A stretch of DNA of 64,000 bases, taken from Brachypterus glaber. Lineage: Eukaryota > Arthropoda > Insecta > Coleoptera > Kateretidae. The DNA is taken from assembly GCA_958510825.1 (NCBI GenBank), contig OY294052.1:3121816-3185815 (forward strand). Reading direction: 5' to 3'. The notes under the pieces are model-generated. The model saw only the letters and a program-made list of their open reading frames with translations, ran no database searches and had not been told where the DNA came from. How positions within the stretch are numbered: position 1 is the stretch's first letter; every line of letters starts with the position of its first letter. The translations under genes were made by a program, and so were the position numbers. Of the stretch, positions 25,480 to 36,609 are shown one piece after another.

Positions 25480-26135
25480 TTCTAATAGGTAATTTTTTGA
25501 GATTGCCTTGAAAAAAAGCTAGTATACATCTAGGTTCAAAAATCTGTTTTTAGAGTACTACGGTCTTTTAAAGAATAACATTTTTTAAGGGGCCGTAGCT
25601 CCCTTAAAAGCGAATTGTGGATATTTGTGTATAGGAAGTTTTTTCGTAGTTTTTAATGTAGAATCTCTCTGCAGTATTGACATTTTTATTCGTGAATGTT
25701 TTATTTCCTATTTTTTATGCTCAGAGCGTGAAATTGCCTCTTATTGCAATTTCTAAAAAACGGTTAGCTCTACAGTGTCACATAAAGAGTACAATTTTTT
25801 ATGTGTTTTTAATTAAAGATTAATATTTTATTGAGAAGCTGTCAAAATATTTAAGGATAAAAAAGTTTGGGGCAAAAAGTGACTTCTCGTCCCCATTTCG
25901 CCCGTCCCTGGTTAAAATTACCAAATAAAAATTACATAAAATGATACTTTACTTACTTACTTACTTACTGTGGTTTAAAGGGTTTCAGAAATATTAAATA
26001 AAAACTACTTTTTAGATGTATCCTTAGGAGGGTGGTAGCTCACTTGGGCTCATTTCCGGACCACCCCCTTCATAGGAACTTTTTTCATAGAATCACCTCT
26101 TAAATTTCTCGAACTTTTTGAATAACCCTGTACGG
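25480..26135. mobile_element. Degenerate TIR element of the TACAGGGTG group
   Basis: Contains GGGGCCGTAGCTCCCTT, TTGGGGCAAAAAGTGA and CGTCCCTGGTTAAA blocks in the order seen in the right half of 36610-37682. It ends with AATAACCCTGTAC. The left end is not clear. Confidence 0.5.
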
Positions 26136-26345
26136 TATTCCGTATTTAAGACTCTTATAATCTTCTAGTGCTTGTGCGCTGTAGAATTTATAATAAAGGT
26201 TTTAATGTTATAACTATGAAATTTATACCTATTCAAATCTATTCAAATGGGTATCATATCATGAGTAATAACAGTTAAAGTAAAAGTCATTATTTTTAAT
26301 AAATGCCTTAATGACAATTTAAACAATCGAAATTTTTAAAATTAA

Positions 26346-26545
26346 NNNNNNNNNNNNNNNNNNNNNNNNNNNNNNNNNNNNNNNNNNNNNNNNNNNNNNN
26401 NNNNNNNNNNNNNNNNNNNNNNNNNNNNNNNNNNNNNNNNNNNNNNNNNNNNNNNNNNNNNNNNNNNNNNNNNNNNNNNNNNNNNNNNNNNNNNNNNNNN
26501 NNNNNNNNNNNNNNNNNNNNNNNNNNNNNNNNNNNNNNNNNNNNN
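26346..26545. other. Assembly gap (200 N)
   Basis: Exactly 200 N. The round length suggests a placeholder for a gap of unknown size. Confidence 0.99.
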
Positions 26546-27064
26546 ACACTAGTTAGAAGTGATCTATTTCTTTACAGTAAAAAAAACAGTTCATTGTTGT
26601 ACGCCGTAAAAAAAAGTTAGTTAGCAAAACCACCACTGGCGGCAGCACTCTTTGACTTTGATGACAGCCATACTTCAAACTTGTTTCTTTATTATGTAAA
26701 CAGGTGGTTGACTCGAGATCCTGTGCAAAAACCTTGTATAAAATTGATTAAAAATTATTGAAGAAGAATATATTGTTTATACACCTACAAATCTCTCCAA
26801 TTGCAAATGCTACATTAGACAAGTTCCCATCGAAATCGCGAAAAGTGTACGATTTAGCCTACGAAAAAAATTTAAAATAGCTAAGGAAGGTTTAAGTTTA
26901 TTTCGAAAGGGTTTTATTGGCCTATTTTAATAAAAAAAACATACTTTATTACTGAATAAATTAAATTCAAAAATTAATATTTAAAAAAATATATAGGATG
27001 CTTGAAGAGAAAATAGTATTTATTATTCCATCAATCTATTTTCTAATCATCGTACAGAGTGATA

Positions 27065-27109
27065 TTGGTAGACTGACAGTTTCGGGCTGCTGGCCCTCTT
27101 CAGTACCAA
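27065..27109 (-). ncRNA. Type I hammerhead ribozyme, array copy 1
   Basis: On the minus strand: TTGGTA, CTGAAGA, GGGC-CAGCA-GCCC, GAA, ACT-GTC-AGT, C, TACCAA. Cleavage is expected between 27071 and 27070. Stem I is complete, stem II has four GC pairs, and stem III is minimal. Confidence 0.88.
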
Positions 27110-27418
27110 GAGTCAACTCTGCACGCTGATTAAGAAAACGTTTTTAGACTTTACTCGCAAAAGGAATATAGCCATTAGATTGATGTAGACTTGTGCGCCA
27201 TCTATTTCTAGATGTAGACAACTACTCATACCTCTCCTAATCTGGAGACTTTGAATGGTAGCAAGTTGAAGACTTGTGTGTCTCAAGCACATAGTACCAC
27301 TAACGGGTGGTTAGACGTAAAATTAGTAAGGACAGAAATTTTTAATTTTAAACAAAATTATAAAAATATTAATTTATTATTCCATCAATTTATTTTCTAA
27401 TCATCGTACAGAGTGATA

Positions 27419-27463
27419 TTGGTAGACTGACAGTTTCGGGCTGCTGGCCCTCTTCAGTACCAA
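27419..27463 (-). ncRNA. Type I hammerhead ribozyme, array copy 2
   Basis: Identical in sequence to the ribozyme at 27065, exactly 354 bp away. Cleavage at this and the neighbouring site would release a 354-nt monomer. Confidence 0.88.
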
Positions 27464-27772
27464 GAGTCAACTCTGCACGCTGATTAAGAAAACGTTTTTA
27501 GACTTTACTCGCAAAAGGAATATAGCCATTAGATTGATGTAGACTTGTGCGCCATCTATTTCTAGATGTAGACAACTACTCATACCTCTCCTAATCTGGA
27601 GACTTTGAATGGTAGCAAGTTGAAGACTTGTGTGTCTCAAGCACATAGTACCACTAACGGGTGGTTAGACGTAAAATTAGTAAGGACAGAAATTTTTAAT
27701 TTTAAACAAAATTATAAAAATATTAATTTATTATTCCATCAATCTATTTTCTAATCATAGTACAGAGTGATA

Positions 27773-27817
27773 TTGGTAGACTGACAGTTTCGGGCTGCTG
27801 GCCCTCTTCAGTACCAA
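27773..27817 (-). ncRNA. Type I hammerhead ribozyme, array copy 3
   Basis: Identical 45-nt ribozyme, again 354 bp from its neighbour. Just outside the motif the monomer differs by a single base (27759, A for C). Confidence 0.88.
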
Positions 27818-28194
27818 GAGTCAACTCTGCACGCTGATTAAGAAAACGTTTTTAGACTTTACTCGCAAAAGGAATATAGCCATTAGATTGATGTAGACTT
27901 GTGCGCCATCTATTTCTAGATGTAGACAACTACTCATACCTCTCCTAATCTGGAGACTTTGAATGGTAGCGATGATTAGAAAATAGATTGATGGAATAAT
28001 AAATTAATATTTTTATAATTTTGTTTAAAATTAAAAATTTCTGTCCTTAGAAAATAGTATGTTTTACTCGTCAGTAGTTTCCGGACTCCGCTTCGCGTCG
28101 TCCGTAAATTCTACAGACTAGTAGAAAAAGCTTCACTTTTCCTCTAAGTAAAAAAATATACTATTTTATCACGGGATTTTAAGTTTCACATTTT

Positions 28195-29906
28195 TTTACG
28201 ATATAATATTTCATGAAAATTATCTTTACCAACCAAACGGAGAAATAGTTGGTCAAATTATATCTACTTTGCTCTAAAACTTGCCCAAAAATTGGTATTT
28301 TGATTGGCCTATAAAATATAAGACTATTTGCTCCCATCCAATTATGATGCATTTTTTAAAATTATTTAATTGATTAAATTGATAAAGCAATTAAGAAAAA
28401 AATTATTTAAGTTCATTCTCATTTTCACACGCTACAGTATAGTAGGCTAGAAGATAATATATAAATAATATATTAATAAAAGAAGGTGGATGGTAAACCT
28501 CTACTCACTTCTTTTATTATGCAACTTGTAAACTAGTGTGCAAACCATCAAGCTAGTACACAAGAGAAAATGCAAACTTAAGATTTTTAATTTTTTGTTG
28601 ATTTGACATGTTAAATCAGTTACAGCGTGGTCTTTGAAAGGGACGGGTGTAACCTTCTTGGCACATTCCAGTGCAGCGAATTCGCCATCTTTTATGATGT
28701 GCCTTGTGTATTTTTGTTTTGCCATCTTCTATGATGTGCCTAGAGTATTTTTATATTAATGTATTATGTACAAGTTAAAGTGAACCATATATGTATGGTT
28801 ATTAATCATGTGATCTGTTGAATTTTAAGTTAATAATAATGGACGTTTAAAGATAATTTTTTTGTGTGTTTTTAATTATAACTTTTTATATTAGCGTGAA
28901 AATTACTACAGTAGTAATTTATCAGTGATAGTGCGCAAGTCAGGATACATATCCGATTAGTACTTGCTCACTGGAAACCTCATGATTATATAGAGAAACC
29001 CTGGTTAATTATTCGGAAGAAAATTACCAAATAAATAGAAAGAGAGAGAGACATGTTATAATTCTAAAAGGGCCAAAGTCACTTTTCCTTATTATGAGTT
29101 ATACCGCCGAACTACATTTTATCAGATCTATATAACCTAAAAAGCCCAATGTCATTGCTTGTGAGATAAGTGTAGAGTTTAAGCGACAAGGGCCGACGTG
29201 TGTTTTCAATAAACATTTCTGTTAAACTGCTAAAAGGGCCAGTGTTTAACTTAGTGTATCGTTCAAAATTTTCGACACTGGCCCTTTTAGAACCAACTAT
29301 TCACAGCGCAAGCGCTAAAACATTATTGTACGGTAGTTTCGAATTTCCCAAAATCACGAATAAACGTCCTAGGCAAAAAATTCTTGGATACAAATGTGTT
29401 TCATGAAAAAATAAAGAACTATGAAAATATCCGTCTATCCGTCCGTCCGTCTGTTGGTCTAATGGCACGATTCTTGTTAATACGGTAACTCCAGAACGAA
29501 TTATCAAATTTTCACGAAAAATTAAGTTTTGAAAAAGTTATTGGGGGTTAAACTTAAAAAAAATGAAAAAATTTATCATTTTCAATTTTTTATTATTTTG
29601 TTTTTAGTTTTTCAAAAAATATTAAATCCAAAGTAGTTCAAATGCTAAGTGGATTATCCCTTTCTGGTTCTGGTAGCCTTATATCATCTAATCACTAAAA
29701 CTTACGATACTCTTACGTTTATACAACTTTATTTACTAGAATAAACAGAACAATGATATATTTTTTGATTTTTTTTATATAAATAGGAACCAATTTTGTT
29801 TTTTATTACATTAAAAAAAAAATAGCTCTCTCTTATCTTGTCTAATTATTTATTTAACATTAATTTTTTGACAAAAATTTATTAATTTATTTGCAATTTG
29901 GTTAAA
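28195..29906. other. 5' flank of nucleoside hydrolase A
   Basis: No separate gene seen. Part of it is shared with the flank of copy B. A short hairpin with AAAAGGGCCAGTGT and ACACTGGCCCTTTT arms lies at 29231-29291. No confident TATA box or initiator could be placed. Confidence 0.5.
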
Positions 29907-32900
29907 ATGGCGCTTGGTACGGCAATAGATCGCGTTATAGTTTCGGTAGATTGTGGAGGGGATGACTATCTTGCTATCATGTTTCTATTATTAGCCGAAA
30001 AAATGGGAATGATAATTATACAAGCCATCATCTGTGGATTTGGCAACACCTCAAGAGACAATTCTTGCAAAAACGTGGCAAGATTGTTACTGTTACAAGG
30101 AAGAACAGATGTAAGTATTAAGAGAGGTTGTAAGATAGACTTTTCTAGTGCAAAATGGCGGAAAAAGTAATAGACAAAAATGTTCCTTAGGGAGCTTACA
30201 CGGAAAAAAAAAATTATAGCTAGGAGCGCTATAACACACATACCAAGCAAATTATAATCGCTTATTATATAAATACAAGGCTTTCTCTTACAATTATGGC
30301 AGTCAGTGTAAAAATTTATATGAAATACTTTAATTGTTTAGTGAATAATAAAATATAACAAATAGTATGGCATTTATAGCTTAAATAGATTTAATTATTG
30401 TCCGTGCTAATAATTTTTATAATATAATAAAATTTCTGTAAATTTATAATAGTGCCTGTAATAAATATAATCGTGTCTGTAATATATATAATCGTTTCCA
30501 ATTTATTTTTAACATTATTAGTTATTGTGTCCCTTATAATCTATAGCTTAAATCACTATAATTTGCCACTGTTACCAAATATCTTATAATGTATAGCGCA
30601 GAGCCCACTTTCCGTGGGGAGCTTACGACCTACTGTTAAGTTTGACAACCATTGAAAATAGCCCGTTTTTTGTAAATATTTTGTACTTGTTTTTGTGTTT
30701 AGTTGTATGAATTCTTTTATAATTTTGCACATTTTTTTGTTGCACTGTGATAAAATCCAAAAATAAAATTTTTCGAAAATTTTATATTTGGGTTCGTATT
30801 GAAGACACAAAATGTTGTCTAACGTATTATAGCGGTGATCATTAAAAAATCTCAAAGATCTCCCTGTAAAAACGGTTCATCCAAATCTTATCAAAATTTG
30901 ATGGGACCGAGAATGGTATTTTTATAAGATTTTAAATGACTGTTCCTTAATTCTTATTTCAAAGTTGCGAAAACGCTATCAAAGTTTATCAAAAACCATG
31001 AAAACCTATCAAGTTAATGTGATATTTCCTACAAATTCCTACTTTATTGATAGGATTTTCGTAAGATTTCATAGACGTAAGATTTGATTGACTTTTTTAC
31101 AGATTCCACTTTACAGAGGTTCTAAGAGTTCAATTTTAAGTCGTGACTATGAAGCGACAGTATACTATTTCTTTGAAGATGGATTTGGAGATCTTGGTTT
31201 GCCCGATCCTGACACTAGTTTCATTCAGAAGAAACCAGCTGCTGAAGCTATCAGAGATATAGTTAATCAATATCCGAATGAAATTTCAATATTGGCATTG
31301 GGACCTTTAACTGATATGGCGTTGGCTATAAAATTATATCCAGATATTTTGAGCCATGTTAAAGAACTGTGGATTATGGGCGGAAATTACCCAGGTCAGA
31401 ATATTATTAATTAATTTAATTCCCTGCTGAAAATGACGGGTCTGGGCGGGTATAAATGGTGCATAAACCGGACTTGAGCGGATGAAATTCATCCGCTCAA
31501 GTCCGGTCTATGTAACATTTATACCCGCTCAGACCCGTCATTTTCAATAGGGATGATAATTCAGAAAAAAGTTAAAATATTTTATGGGTGATTCTACATT
31601 GAAAAATGAAAAAAGTTCGTATAAAGGTTGGTTCAGAAATGGCACATAAGAAAGCTACGTTTAATTAATCATTAAACAAAAATTGTTCGATTTTTTTTAA
31701 GAAATTTTGATGAAAATTCCCACCTTAACACTCTTTTAACAAAAAAAAAAAATGAAAAAAATACAACATATACGGTCAAATAGAAAATTTTACTAGCTTT
31801 AAAATAATCCCCTTTTCTATTTAAAAATTATTCCCCCTTACCCCTTTGCCTCCATTGTGTCCCCTAAACATATCAAATATACACCATTTGTTCGCGAACT
31901 AAGTAAGCTCTTATAACTGGAGGAAGCTTTTCATGTTTGATTATTGAGTAGTATAACCAAAAAATCACATTCTGGTTTTGCAATATTTTTAATTCGATTA
32001 TATGGAAAAGTGCTACATTTTGTACAATAAATCGGGACTAAAAGCTTAAAATAGTCGACGTTGATTGGTTGGTTAATACTGAAATTGGTGAATTTTTTTA
32101 TGGGAGAATTAGCTTGGCGGTCTAAGGCATTGATATAGCATTGACACTGAGCCAATGATCGTGTGGCCACACTTGACGGTACTTAAAATTTCTTAAGTGT
32201 TTGTCTCACGCACAAGCTTTGGCTTGGGTTGAAAGACCAAATTTGTTTATTTTTAATCACAATTATAAACACTATAAAACCTATTAATTTTCTCTTGATT
32301 AATTGTAACCATTTATTATACAAAAATGTATTGTACGTATTGTAATATGGTAAAATAACCAGAATAAATAAAATTGAATTGAATTGAATTTTTAGTTAAT
32401 GGAGAAGCACCACAAACTGAATTTAACTTTGAAGGAGATCCAGAGGCAGCACATATTGTACTTGAAACTTTCCCCAAAGAAATGTATCTTTTTACATGGG
32501 AATCTGCGCTTAACCACAATCTGACTTATGTAGGTATAAAATAGTGTAAGCCGTACAGGGTGATCCAGAATTTTCGCCCTCGTCATTTTTCTTGGAAGTG
32601 GTAGTAGTAGTAGTAAATTTTTGGGTTGGTCAAAGCCGGACAACTAGGCCATTTCTGGCCCTTTTTGTCACCCCAGGCAATCCCAGCCATTTACTAATTT
32701 GAGTCCCCCTTGAACCTGCCCGTCCTTTTAATAAAGGTCAGGATATTGGCCCAGGGGAGATCTCTTAGTTCCTCTTGGTTGAGTCTTTGAGTTTCAAAGA
32801 CTTGCAAAATAGAAGTGGTAAGAAGTAATAAAAAGAAATCAAGAAACATGTTTTATATTTTCACCTATACTACACGGAAAAAAAAATTATAGCTAGGAGC

Positions 32901-35516
32901 GCTATAACACACATACCAAGCAAATTATAATCGCTTATTATATAAATACAAGGCTTTCTCTTACAATTATGGCAGTCAGTGTAAAAATTTATATGAAATA
33001 CTTTAATTGTTTAGTGAATAATAAAATATAACAAATAGTATGGCATTTATAGCTTAAATAGATTTAATTATTGTCCGTGCTAATAATTTTTATAATATAA
33101 TAAAATTTCTGTAAATTTATAATAGTGCCTGTAATAAATATAATCGTGTCTGTAATATATATAATCGTTTCCAATTTATTTTTAACATTATTAGTTATTG
33201 TGTGCCTTATAATCTATAGCTTAAATCACTATAATTTGCCACTGTTACCAAATATCTTATAATGTATAGCGCAGAGCCCACTAATTTCTTTCCGTGTAAA
33301 AGATGAACACCTTATAATGTTTTCATAATATTACTAGTTGGACCTGTAGTGACCTCTATTTTTTTTCCCATTGGTAAACCATTTTTTATTCATGAAATTA
33401 CTTATGGTGTTTTTATTTTTCCGAAAAATATCACGAGGGCGGGAATTCTGGAACACCCTGTACAGTGTATTCTAAGCTTTTTATCGATAAGTTTAATTAT
33501 TTTTTAACTTTTTTTTGTATTTTACTTTTTAATTTATTTATTTTTCCTTGTTCTTTGTATAAACAAGGTAATGTTTTATTAGCAGTACACGGTGTTTGCA
33601 GTTGTATGGCATATATCAAAGGGGATGATACTACATCACAAAATATAAAAAACTAACAAAGGAACATATGTACGAAAATAAGCCATAAGGGAGCTACGGC
33701 CCTTAGAAGATGGACCTGTTGAATTGGGAACAAGAAAACACCAATAAAATTTTAATGCTGCAAGGCGATTCTTCATTTAAAACTGAGCAAAAAAGCATTC
33801 TTCGCCAAAACACCTTAATTTAACATAAAAGGAGTAATAGCCCTCAAAAAGTAACATTTTTGGTGGCACAAAATTTTACTTCCTCTTAATTATAATTTTT
33901 TAACGGTTGCTCCTACAGTATTACATTACATAAAAAAATTTATGTATTTTTACTCAAGGAGTCCATATTTTTACAAAAAAAAAAATACTGTCTAGGCACG
34001 CCTCTGGATAGATTCAAAAAAATTAATTAACTTAAACTAATTTTCCTTATTAAAACTGGTACATATGTAAAACCTTGTGGCTTTATCTCAAAGGGTAGGT
34101 ACCAGAGTTATTAATTAAACACCCTATTTTTAGTACAATTTTAAAGGGTCGTAACTCCCTCCCTCCCCCTCATTTCAAACTTTCACGAAATCCACTACAC
34201 CCACAAAAATATCAAAAACATCCTCAACCAGTAATGGTACCCACTAATTCAGGACAGATGCATTCCCAGCATCAGTGAGCTAATCTCATTCCTCCCGCAC
34301 ATCCCCCCTCCCTATTCCATCCCTCCTTATCCCCCTCCCCCAATGCCAATTTATGACAGCATCAGTGAGCAAAGACTCACCCCCCCAATTATCCATTCAA
34401 ACTAATTATATTTTAAGGTCGATTCAGGCATAATTAACACTAACTTCACTAAACTGAACTAAGAAATTTAGAAATTAAGAATATTAAGGAACATAACCTC
34501 AAATTCTATAATAAATTTATCGTGGTATGCAACAATTAAGATAAAAGATAAAATATACCATAAAATAATGATACAATCTTAAAATAAACCATAGAAAAAG
34601 AAGAATTTCTGAACTACACTAACTTTTGTGCAAAATGTTATACACAAACGTTATCCAAGTATAAAAGTAAAAATGAAGATGGCGACACCTTTGTATTTAA
34701 AAATTCGTACATTTTCAGAGTTAAGCAAAAACACAGTAGTTACATAAGAAAATAAAAGGTACTTTTGGAGATAGTTGGTTTTAAAACACGATTTTTAGAC
34801 CCAACAACTGCAAATATAGTAATAATCGTCCTACGCATCTATTGCGTTGTTTTTGTTTTACTTATTCAGTCGTATTTACACAGGCTTATTATCTATTTGG
34901 CAGTTATCTTATTATTGCATACCACGGAAAATTTGAGATTATGTTTCTTAATTTTATTAATTTCTTAATTCAGTTTAATGAAGTTAGTGATAATTATGCC
35001 TGAATCTACCTTTAGACAAATGAGCCCATAGGCACTGCGCATGTCTCATAAAGATCCAAACAAACTACTGATGATGATGGTCGTAACTCTCATACGGTTC
35101 GTTTCCGGTGAGATTTTGGTTTTTCATATTTTGTGAAACAGAATCATTCCCCTTAATAAATGCTATAAGACTACAAACACCGTATATATTGTTTTTTCTA
35201 GGAGTGGAGGTTTAATATAAAAGGCAAATCCCCATCGTTTCAATTGCTAACTAGAGTAGACCGCAAAATTCAAATGAGTACAAGATTCCTCGACTACTTG
35301 CCTTTTGATGCTATAACAGCAGCCACTTTCATACACAGGGAAAAATTTATTATAAAAGAAACCTCGCAAAATGGATATGTACAAGTTTGCAATGAACAAA
35401 GAGGCCAAATTGCCATAAATGCCACTGCACCTCATAAAAACATCAGAGTGATTGAAGAATATAATGAAACCGAATTTAGAAAATTTATGATTCAAGTTGC
35501 TAATATGCCAAGATAA
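29907..35516 (+). CDS. Inosine-uridine preferring nucleoside hydrolase, copy A
   Basis: Four exons: 29907-30110, 31103-31394, 32396-32529 and 35202-35516 (phases 0, 1, 0), total 945 nt, 314 aa, normal for the family. Such enzymes hydrolyse the N-glycosidic bond of nucleosides to base and ribose for purine/pyrimidine salvage. Exon 1 carries the N-terminal metal motif as SVDCGGDD (residues 13-20). The first Asp of the usual DxDxGxDD is Ser, and the other Asp are kept. Exon 2 has ALGPLTDMA and WIMGGNYP. Exon 3 begins VNGEAPQTEFNF..DPEAA, keeping the ribose-binding E and N. Exon 4 has PFDA where the family usually has an HD pair. No signal peptide, so probably cytosolic. The ATG was chosen because it starts the conserved MALGTAIDRV shared by both copies. 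Introns of 992, 1001 and 2672 bp are loaded with transposons, but all splice sites are GT-AG. Confidence 0.9.
30199..30616. mobile_element. MITE with CACGGAAA TIR in intron 1, 9-bp target duplication
   Basis: Ends CACGGAAA/TTTCCGTG, flanked on both sides by GGGAGCTTA (30190-30198, 30617-30625). A nearly identical copy lies at 32873-33296. It is absent from intron 1 of copy B, so it arrived after the duplication or was lost there. Confidence 0.88.
31422..31552. mobile_element. 131-bp perfect-arm hairpin element in intron 2
   Basis: Left AAAATGACGGGTCTGGGCGG pairs with the right CCGCTCAGACCCGTCATTTT. The centre carries GCGGATGAAATTCATCCGC. It is absent from intron 2 of copy B. Confidence 0.85.
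31553..31890. mobile_element. TIR-element fragment shared by intron 2 of both copies
   Basis: GGGTGATTCTACAT...GTTCGTATAAAG..GGT and following sequence occur at the same intron position in copy B (40398-40520). This insertion therefore predates the gene duplication. Confidence 0.65.
32604..32811 (-). mobile_element. 5'-truncated LINE tail, copy 3, with 9-bp target duplication
   Basis: GAAGTGGTA flanks it (32595-32603, 32812-32820). The minus strand encodes the ORF2 end LQVFETQRLNQEELRDLPWA and so on, closely matching the copy at 21375. It then has the GGCCAGAAATGGCC 3' UTR motif and a (TAC)n tail. Confidence 0.85.
32873..33296. mobile_element. MITE with CACGGAAA TIR, copy 2
   Basis: Almost identical over its length to 30199-30616. 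It keeps eight bases (AATTTCTT) near the right end that the other copy lacks. No clear target duplication. Confidence 0.85.
33618..34165 (-). mobile_element. Truncated inverted relative of the 2450-3108 TIR element
   Basis: Shares AGGGAGCTACGGCCCTT, TACTCAAGGAGTC and TCTAGGCACGCCTCTGG blocks in reverse order relative to the copy at 2450. Lies in intron 3 of nucleoside hydrolase A. Confidence 0.65.
34184..35082 (+). mobile_element. GC-rich retroposon in intron 3, interrupted
   Basis: Blocks CCTCAACCAGTAATG, ACAGATGCATTCCCAGCATC and ACTCACCCCCCC, then, after an interruption, CAAATGAGCCCATAGG and a CAAACTACTGATGATGATG end. This matches the uninterrupted copy at 38320-38697. The ATG/GAT-repeat tail and target duplication of the other copy suggest retroposition. 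No ORF. Confidence 0.7.
34417..35010. mobile_element. TIR element nested in the GC-rich retroposon
   Basis: Left GGTCGATTCAGGCATAATTA and right complement TAATTATGCCTGAATCTACC, with about 60-bp arms. The interrupted sequence is continuous in the copy at 38320, giving an empty site. A 67-residue frame inside (34765-34968) is not considered coding. Confidence 0.8.
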
Positions 35517-36609
35517 ATCATTATTATAAAAATAAATTTTATACTTTTATTGTATATTTTTTTATAATCATCATGAAGTTATTAATCCTAAAACTGGTCA
35601 CAATCCCACCCTACCCTACTTTTCGTAATGATATGATATGTTTTTTGAGGTTATCGTAAAAATGAGAACTAACTTTTAAATTTCAACCTCAGATTCGGAT
35701 TCAGCGGCTCAAAATACATAGGAAATGAGTAGTCAAGTCTGTCGGAGATGCAACTTTTTTAATTTTGTGTGGCTGTGTTATATCTGCAACTAAAAGTCCG
35801 ATCAAAAAAAGTTTTTTACAAAAGATTTTTATTTTTTTAAGCGGAATTAAATAACAGTAAAAAAATATATGTTTGTACTTAAAAAAAAAAAGTTGACCTT
35901 GAAATTACCTTAAAAACGTAAATATCCGTAAAAAATAAATACGCCATTTTGTTTCCACCATTAAAATAAACAAATTTTGTCCGATATTTTTTTCTTCTAA
36001 AATGCATAGTATTCGAGATATTTGGAAGTTTCAGGTGAAAAAAAAACACCCGGTATGTAATAAATTACTCAAATATTGATCCTTAAAAGAAAATGTACAA
36101 GTTAAAATAGTGGCTTACCTTCTGCACCACAGATCTTAAATTCTATACACGATGTGTGCCAAAGCCACTTTATACGACCTCAAATAAGAGCTATATTATA
36201 TACTATAAACCTACAATGTTACTTGAGAAACATAAAAATATTTTTCCAATACTTACTTAAAATGTATACTATATATATATATATATACTTTAACCAAAAC
36301 CTCGTAACTAAGGACATATTTCAAATACAAGGGATTGAAGTAAAACTTTATCCGTTATTAAACACAGTAAAAAATAAATGTAATATAATGTAAAAATACC
36401 TTATATTGGATGACTAAGTAATTTAAATATACTTGAACATGTTTAATTCATGAATTTGTGTAAATGAGTGTAAATAGTTTTAATTTATTGTAAAATAATG
36501 TAAAAGACTGTTTAACATTTGTAAAGCGCTGTAAATTAATTTAAAATTATCAAAATTATAACAATAATGTAAAAATATTCAAAATTAGATAGATTTACAC
36601 CTACTATAA
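35517..36609. other. 3' flank of nucleoside hydrolase A and intergenic DNA
   Basis: AATAAA-type polyadenylation signals follow the stop within 20 bases (about 35530). The rest is AT-rich without a gene. Confidence 0.6.

Larger units (their letters stand above)
27020..28048 (-). mobile_element. Retrozyme-like tandem array, 354-bp monomer with hammerhead ribozymes
   Basis: Just under three near-identical monomers repeat with a period of 354 bp (the hammerhead starts at 27065, 27419 and 27773). On the minus strand the array begins (28048-27971) with an inverted piece ending at AAGGACAGAAATTT, joins the monomer body, and continues through the repeats to 27020. The array is flanked by the 12-bp duplication AGAAAATAGTAT (27008-27019 and 28049-28060). 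The uninterrupted target exists at about 57098-57110. No protein is encoded. By known families it fits an animal retrozyme: a non-autonomous, circular-RNA-forming element with type I hammerheads. That identity and any mobility are inference. Confidence 0.85.
26553..28165 (+). repeat. Dispersed repeat (host of the ribozyme array), copy 1
   Basis: 26553-27019 and 28061-28165 together match 56655-57215, with scattered substitutions and small indels. The match is interrupted only by the hammerhead array. This copy has lost the frames seen in the other: an insertion near 26610 and a missing GAA near 26800. Confidence 0.8.
32554..33462. mobile_element. TIR element in intron 3, split by a LINE and a MITE
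   Basis: Left TACAGGGTGATCCAGAATTT and right complement AATTCTGGAACACCCTGTA. Second inverted blocks are CGCCCTCGT and ACGAGGGCG. Two younger insertions lie inside. Confidence 0.8.
28195..35600 (+). repeat. Segmental duplication unit A (nucleoside hydrolase locus)
   Basis: Matches unit B (38080-41880) from about 1.5 kb upstream of the start codon through the 3' end. Shared landmarks are AAAACTTGCCCAAAAA, TTTTGATTGGCCTATAA, CACGCTACAGTATAGTAGG and the whole exon set. It is longer than unit B because its introns carry more insertions. Confidence 0.8.

Noticed and set aside
26319..26549. Frame composed mostly of unknown residues
   Set aside because: It is created by the assembly gap.
27020..28048. 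CRISPR-like array or conventional satellite
   Set aside because: Units are 354 bp with no unique spacers, which excludes CRISPR. Target duplications, an empty site and an inverted end piece show insertion of an element rather than a local satellite expansion.
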